From Sipunculus nudus (lineage: Eukaryota > Annelida > Sipuncula > Golfingiida > Sipunculidae), in assembly GCA_026874595.1 (NCBI GenBank), contig CM049306.1:4604019-4668018 (forward strand): a stretch of DNA of 64,000 bases, read 5' to 3'. Shown piece after piece: positions 60,421 through 64,000 of this stretch; the first letter of the stretch is position 1; every line of letters begins with the position of its first letter. Below the pieces are notes generated by a model that was not told where the DNA came from, ran no database searches, and worked only from the letters and a program-made list of their open reading frames with translations. Both the position numbers and the translations under genes were made by a program.

Positions 60421-62538
60421 ATGACACAGGGGTTGTTCTGTGTGGTGCTGCTACTGTCTAAGTGGGGAGGTGTAAGTGAAGCGGTCAGCCCTGTAAGTCA
60501 AGATGACAGCCCAGCCTGGAATACATCCTGTCCCAGGGAGTGTGTATGTAACATGACTTCTAGACCCTGGACCTCTGCCCAGCTCCGTTCTGTGGACTGT
60601 TCAGGAAAGTACTTGAGAGTGCTATTTGATCCTTTGCCTGTGGATACAGAAGCCATCTCTTTGACAGGGAACTCAATGTCATCAATACCTCAGGCACTAC
60701 TTGAGCTACCAAATCTACAGGACATCGATCTTTCTAACAATTCTATTGACTCCCTCGGTGAAATTCTATCCCAATCCAACTTGACCGACCTAGTACGCCT
60801 GGACCTCTCCAGAAACCACTTGACCTTATTATCCCACTCTCCGTTCAGAGTCTTCACTCAGCTCAACCTTCTTGATCTTTCCCAAAATAAGATCAAAACC
60901 ATGGAAACGGATGCATTCAAGGGGCTCATCAATCTGGTGACCTTATCGCTGAGTGGGAACTATTTGGAGATGGTAAACCGAAGCATGTTCCGTGGTTTAA
61001 CTAAGCTTTCTGTGTTAAACTTGGACTACAACCACATCAAGGTGCTCCATGCGCAAATGTTCACCGGATTATCAAAGCTTTCCACACTAAACCTAACTAA
61101 CAATCAAATAAATAGAATAGAAAAGGCATCGTTCCTAGGTTTAATGAATCTCCATGTGCTGGATTTGTCCAACAATTCATTAGAAAGTATACCCAGCAAA
61201 GCACTGGGAGCGTTTGAAGACTTAAACATTCTGTGTCTTGATGGTAATTTGTTACGAACTATGCCACCAAAGTCACTGTCTAACTGTCGCGTGCAAAAGG
61301 TGAGTTTAAGCAGAATGCCTAGGTTAATGTGGATTGACAAACAAGCATTTTCTAATTTACCTTCACTCTCCATACTAGAGCTGCATGATAATCCACATCT
61401 GTCATATATTCATGCTTACGCATTCCAGACTATCCCAGTTTTACAAACAGTATATCTTCACCAGAATAATTTGCTGTCTCTGCCATCAGAACTGTTTGAG
61501 AGGACTCCAGCGGTAGAATCAGTGACCTTATACAACAATCCTCTACACTGTTCATGTGGGATCAAATGGATCGCAGAAATGCTCTCTCCAAACAGGAGTG
61601 AGAGCAACAGTACTGTGGTTTTTAGGCATCCTGAGAGATTAATTTGTGATACACCACCAAGCTTTGCTAACAAACTTGTTTCTGATGTGGGAGACTCCAT
61701 TCCTTCCACATGTGCACCAACAGTGATTCCAATGTTTAATATGTCTTATGACTGTGAGTTAGGAGGGTCTCTGTCTCTTCAGTGTAAAGCCATAGGAATT
61801 CCTCATCCTAAAATAAAATGGACACTTCCTGATGGTGAAACTATTTCTGGGAAATCAAACCATATTCGTGTAAAATACGACTCTGAGGGCTGGTTTCAGA
61901 TCCAGCATTTGAAGGCAAGTGATATCGGAGCATACACATGTACGGCCATGAACCCAAATGGCTCTGACTCATCAACGACCATGGTGCATCTGCATAGCAG
62001 GTTCGTTAAAATCATGTACACCGCTGTGGCAACCAATTTTATAACAGTAACATGGAATGGCACAGGAAAAGAGGTGACGTCAAACAATTTTGTGATCCTA
62101 TACCGTCCATCTGTCACTAAAAAATACAGTAAAATTTTACTGCAGACATACATGCGCAGCTACACCATTACCAACTTAAGACCAAATACAGTATATGAAT
62201 TCTGTATAGCTCTAAAGTCTCCACAAGAGACAACAAAGTTACATTGTATTAACATACAGACAAGAAGCGATATGTTCTTACAACGTGGGATAAGAAACTA
62301 TAGCAGTTTGGCTGTGATAGTTGGGCTGTGTACAACATCAACATCTGTGTGTTTGTTGTGTATGTGTATTGTTTTAGTGAAGCGACACAAGCGACGACAA
62401 GCTTATAAGGAGCCTGCCGGTGTGAACTGTAGCGTATCAACGATGTCACAGATACCTCTGGATAATCTGTATCAGCCGCCTTCCACGCCACTTTACACAT
62501 CACAAACCTGTCTCATTAACCAGGCACACGCGTAAACC
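60421..62538 (+). CDS. LRRN: LRRN-family neuronal leucine-rich repeat membrane protein
   Basis: A 705-codon frame with stop and no introns. The start has A at -3 and a signal peptide follows (about 1-21). Next are an LRRNT cap with Cys 37, 41, 43 and 60, about 12 leucine-rich repeats (65-375), an LRRCT starting NPLHCSC (Cys 377 and 379), an Ig domain (Cys 455 and 507, with W in IKW), an FN3 domain (about 526-618), a transmembrane helix (about 629-653) and a short basic tail. The order, the length (vertebrate LRRN1-3 are just over 700), the intronless frame, the word LSYIHAYAFQTIPVL and the tail motif IPLDNLY point to LRRN. Vertebrate LRRNs act at neural cell surfaces in adhesion and receptor signalling. 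LRIT, LRFN and AMIGO fit less well. Confidence 0.94.
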
Positions 62539-64000
62539 ATACCCACTCTTGACATGGACATTCCATGACACAATATAAGCCATCCAACAAAGTCAAATGT
62601 CCAGCTGAAGGGATGCAGTACATCTCATTATACTGGTACTACAGCCCAGAATGCTGTCATCTTGTATCATCTTAATCAATGTGGCACTGGAGTACCCATA
62701 AAAGTGATTTAGAATACACAAACACCTAATAGTTCAAAGCTGCAGCCTTGTGCAATTCTACAACACCTTATGTCGTGATATGGCACAAAGACTACTATTA
62801 TGACCATTAAGACATCATTATCAACAAATTACGAGAGCCATGTCAGGTCTGTATCATGTCCTGCCTAATTTGCATCCATTTTGACCAGCTCATAATGCAT
62901 TCACTACAGCTGTATATAAGCTCTTAATGCATTCATTACTGCTGTTTATATGCTCATAATGTATTCATTACTGCTCTGTGAGTGTGTGTGTGTGTGTGTG
63001 TGTATACACACCAAGCAATTTATCTGTAACATCTGATATGGCAACAATGCAGGTGTAAATATACATTCTATAGGTGTGTAAGTATATCAGCTATGTAAAT
63101 GAATTACAAAATATGTTCAAACTTTCATCTTGTTGCATATATGTAATAACATGTAATCATGCACCAAAGTTTCTTCTACAATAAAAAGCAACATTTTTTA
63201 ATAAAAAACATTGTATATAATTTATCCCTTTTACAAATAAATTCTACATGAGATTATTCAAGAAATGATATTATTGTATTTCAGGGGTCTTTATATCAAT
63301 TGTTTTCATTGCTAGTGAAGTTGATTGATGTGTGGTTTGTGTGACATGAATTTAATAGTGGTGAGTAATACCAAAGTTTTCAATGTTGCAAAGTCTTACA
63401 CTGAAAATATTAAAAATATAGATATTCCAGAATTCACTCATACAATGTAAAAAAAATATATATATAAAATGACATATATCAGACTTCCTGAAACCCACAT
63501 CTCCCTTAAAAAGAGAAACCCTGATATACTGGAGACATTACTAGCTTATTGTATAAGGGTCAAAACTAAACATCTAAAGAAATAAACATGTTAAGGAGTA
63601 CAAAATATCATCAAATAATTATTCCAAGTGAACACATGACAAAAATTTAACAACACTTTGCTGAATTATATCTTCTCCTGGCACAGGCAATAAAAAATGT
63701 GTAAATTTTCTGGAAACAAATGCTATAGTCCATCGATATTAGGTAAATATCCCTGAAGTAGATCACAAATTTAAGAGAAAAGATTTTAGGACTCAAATAT
63801 TTATCTGATTTTGATTGTATTCTAGATTCTAGTGACACAAGAGATTAGTGCCTTGTGAAAGTTGTCCTGTAGTCTAAATACATCAACAACTGCAAAAGGG
63901 GAATTAGTAGGCCATAAGCAGGATCAAATATCAATTTAGACAGACTAAAACCATAAGGTCAACCAATGAGATATGGTAATTAATATGTTATTATCTTGCT
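62539..64000. other. LRRN 3' region, no further gene seen
   Basis: Probably 3' UTR at first, with a GT run at about 62981-63003. AATAAA hexamers at 63180-63185 and 63236-63241 are candidate polyadenylation signals. After that the sequence is AT-rich. No IMMP2L 5' exon was recognised on the minus strand here. Confidence 0.5.
63236..63241 (+). terminator. Candidate LRRN polyadenylation signal
   Basis: AATAAA about 700 bases after the stop codon. Another AATAAA is at 63180-63185. Transcript data would decide between them. Confidence 0.35.

Overview
The window is animal nuclear DNA, AT-rich and dense in repeats. It is very probably from a bivalve mollusc or close lophotrochozoan. That call rests on the repeat types: pearl-like elements with tandem cores, LINE relics with ATT tails, and a Ty3/gypsy element with integrase ahead of reverse transcriptase. 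There are no bacterial-type genes.

Two host genes can be supported. The first is IMMP2L, the mitochondrial inner-membrane signal peptidase subunit 2, on the minus strand. Three coding exons are visible at 49294-49359, 40598-40700 and 25049-25225. They join in phase and end at a stop; the 5' exons with the catalytic serine lie outside the window or were not recognised. The second is a single-exon plus-strand gene at 60421-62538 for a 704-residue LRR-Ig-FN3 membrane protein of the LRRN family. It lies upstream of the IMMP2L exons on the opposite strand. In human, LRRN3 is nested in an IMMP2L intron in opposite orientation, so this window probably preserves a very old nested gene pair.

Layout. 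1-1391: AT-rich DNA and a TA microsatellite. 1392-7228: a decayed Gmr1-like Ty3/gypsy element with two LTRs and the order gag, PR, IN, RT, RNase H. 7229-15780: no gene, several small inverted-repeat elements. 15780-18150: minus-strand LINE relic. 18228-20269: a 2.04-kb element with 51-bp perfect terminal inverted repeats, arrays of an 18-bp palindrome and a LINE fragment inside. 20740-20825: tRNA-like sequence. 22954-24512, 25922-27768, 29470-31326, 42894-48656, 50509-52456 and 52583-52765: pearl/Helentron-like nonautonomous elements. 33300-34830, 40826-42893 plus 48657-48822, and 53808-55325: tandem satellites. 55330-60420: non-repetitive DNA upstream of LRRN. 60421-62538: LRRN, then 3' sequence.

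The two host genes have separate jobs: peptide maturation in the mitochondrial intermembrane space, and cell-surface adhesion or signalling. Their link is positional. The introns of IMMP2L hold nearly all the satellites and pearl-like elements. A 12-bp palindrome, GGTGGCGCCACC, recurs in the cores of several otherwise different repeat families.
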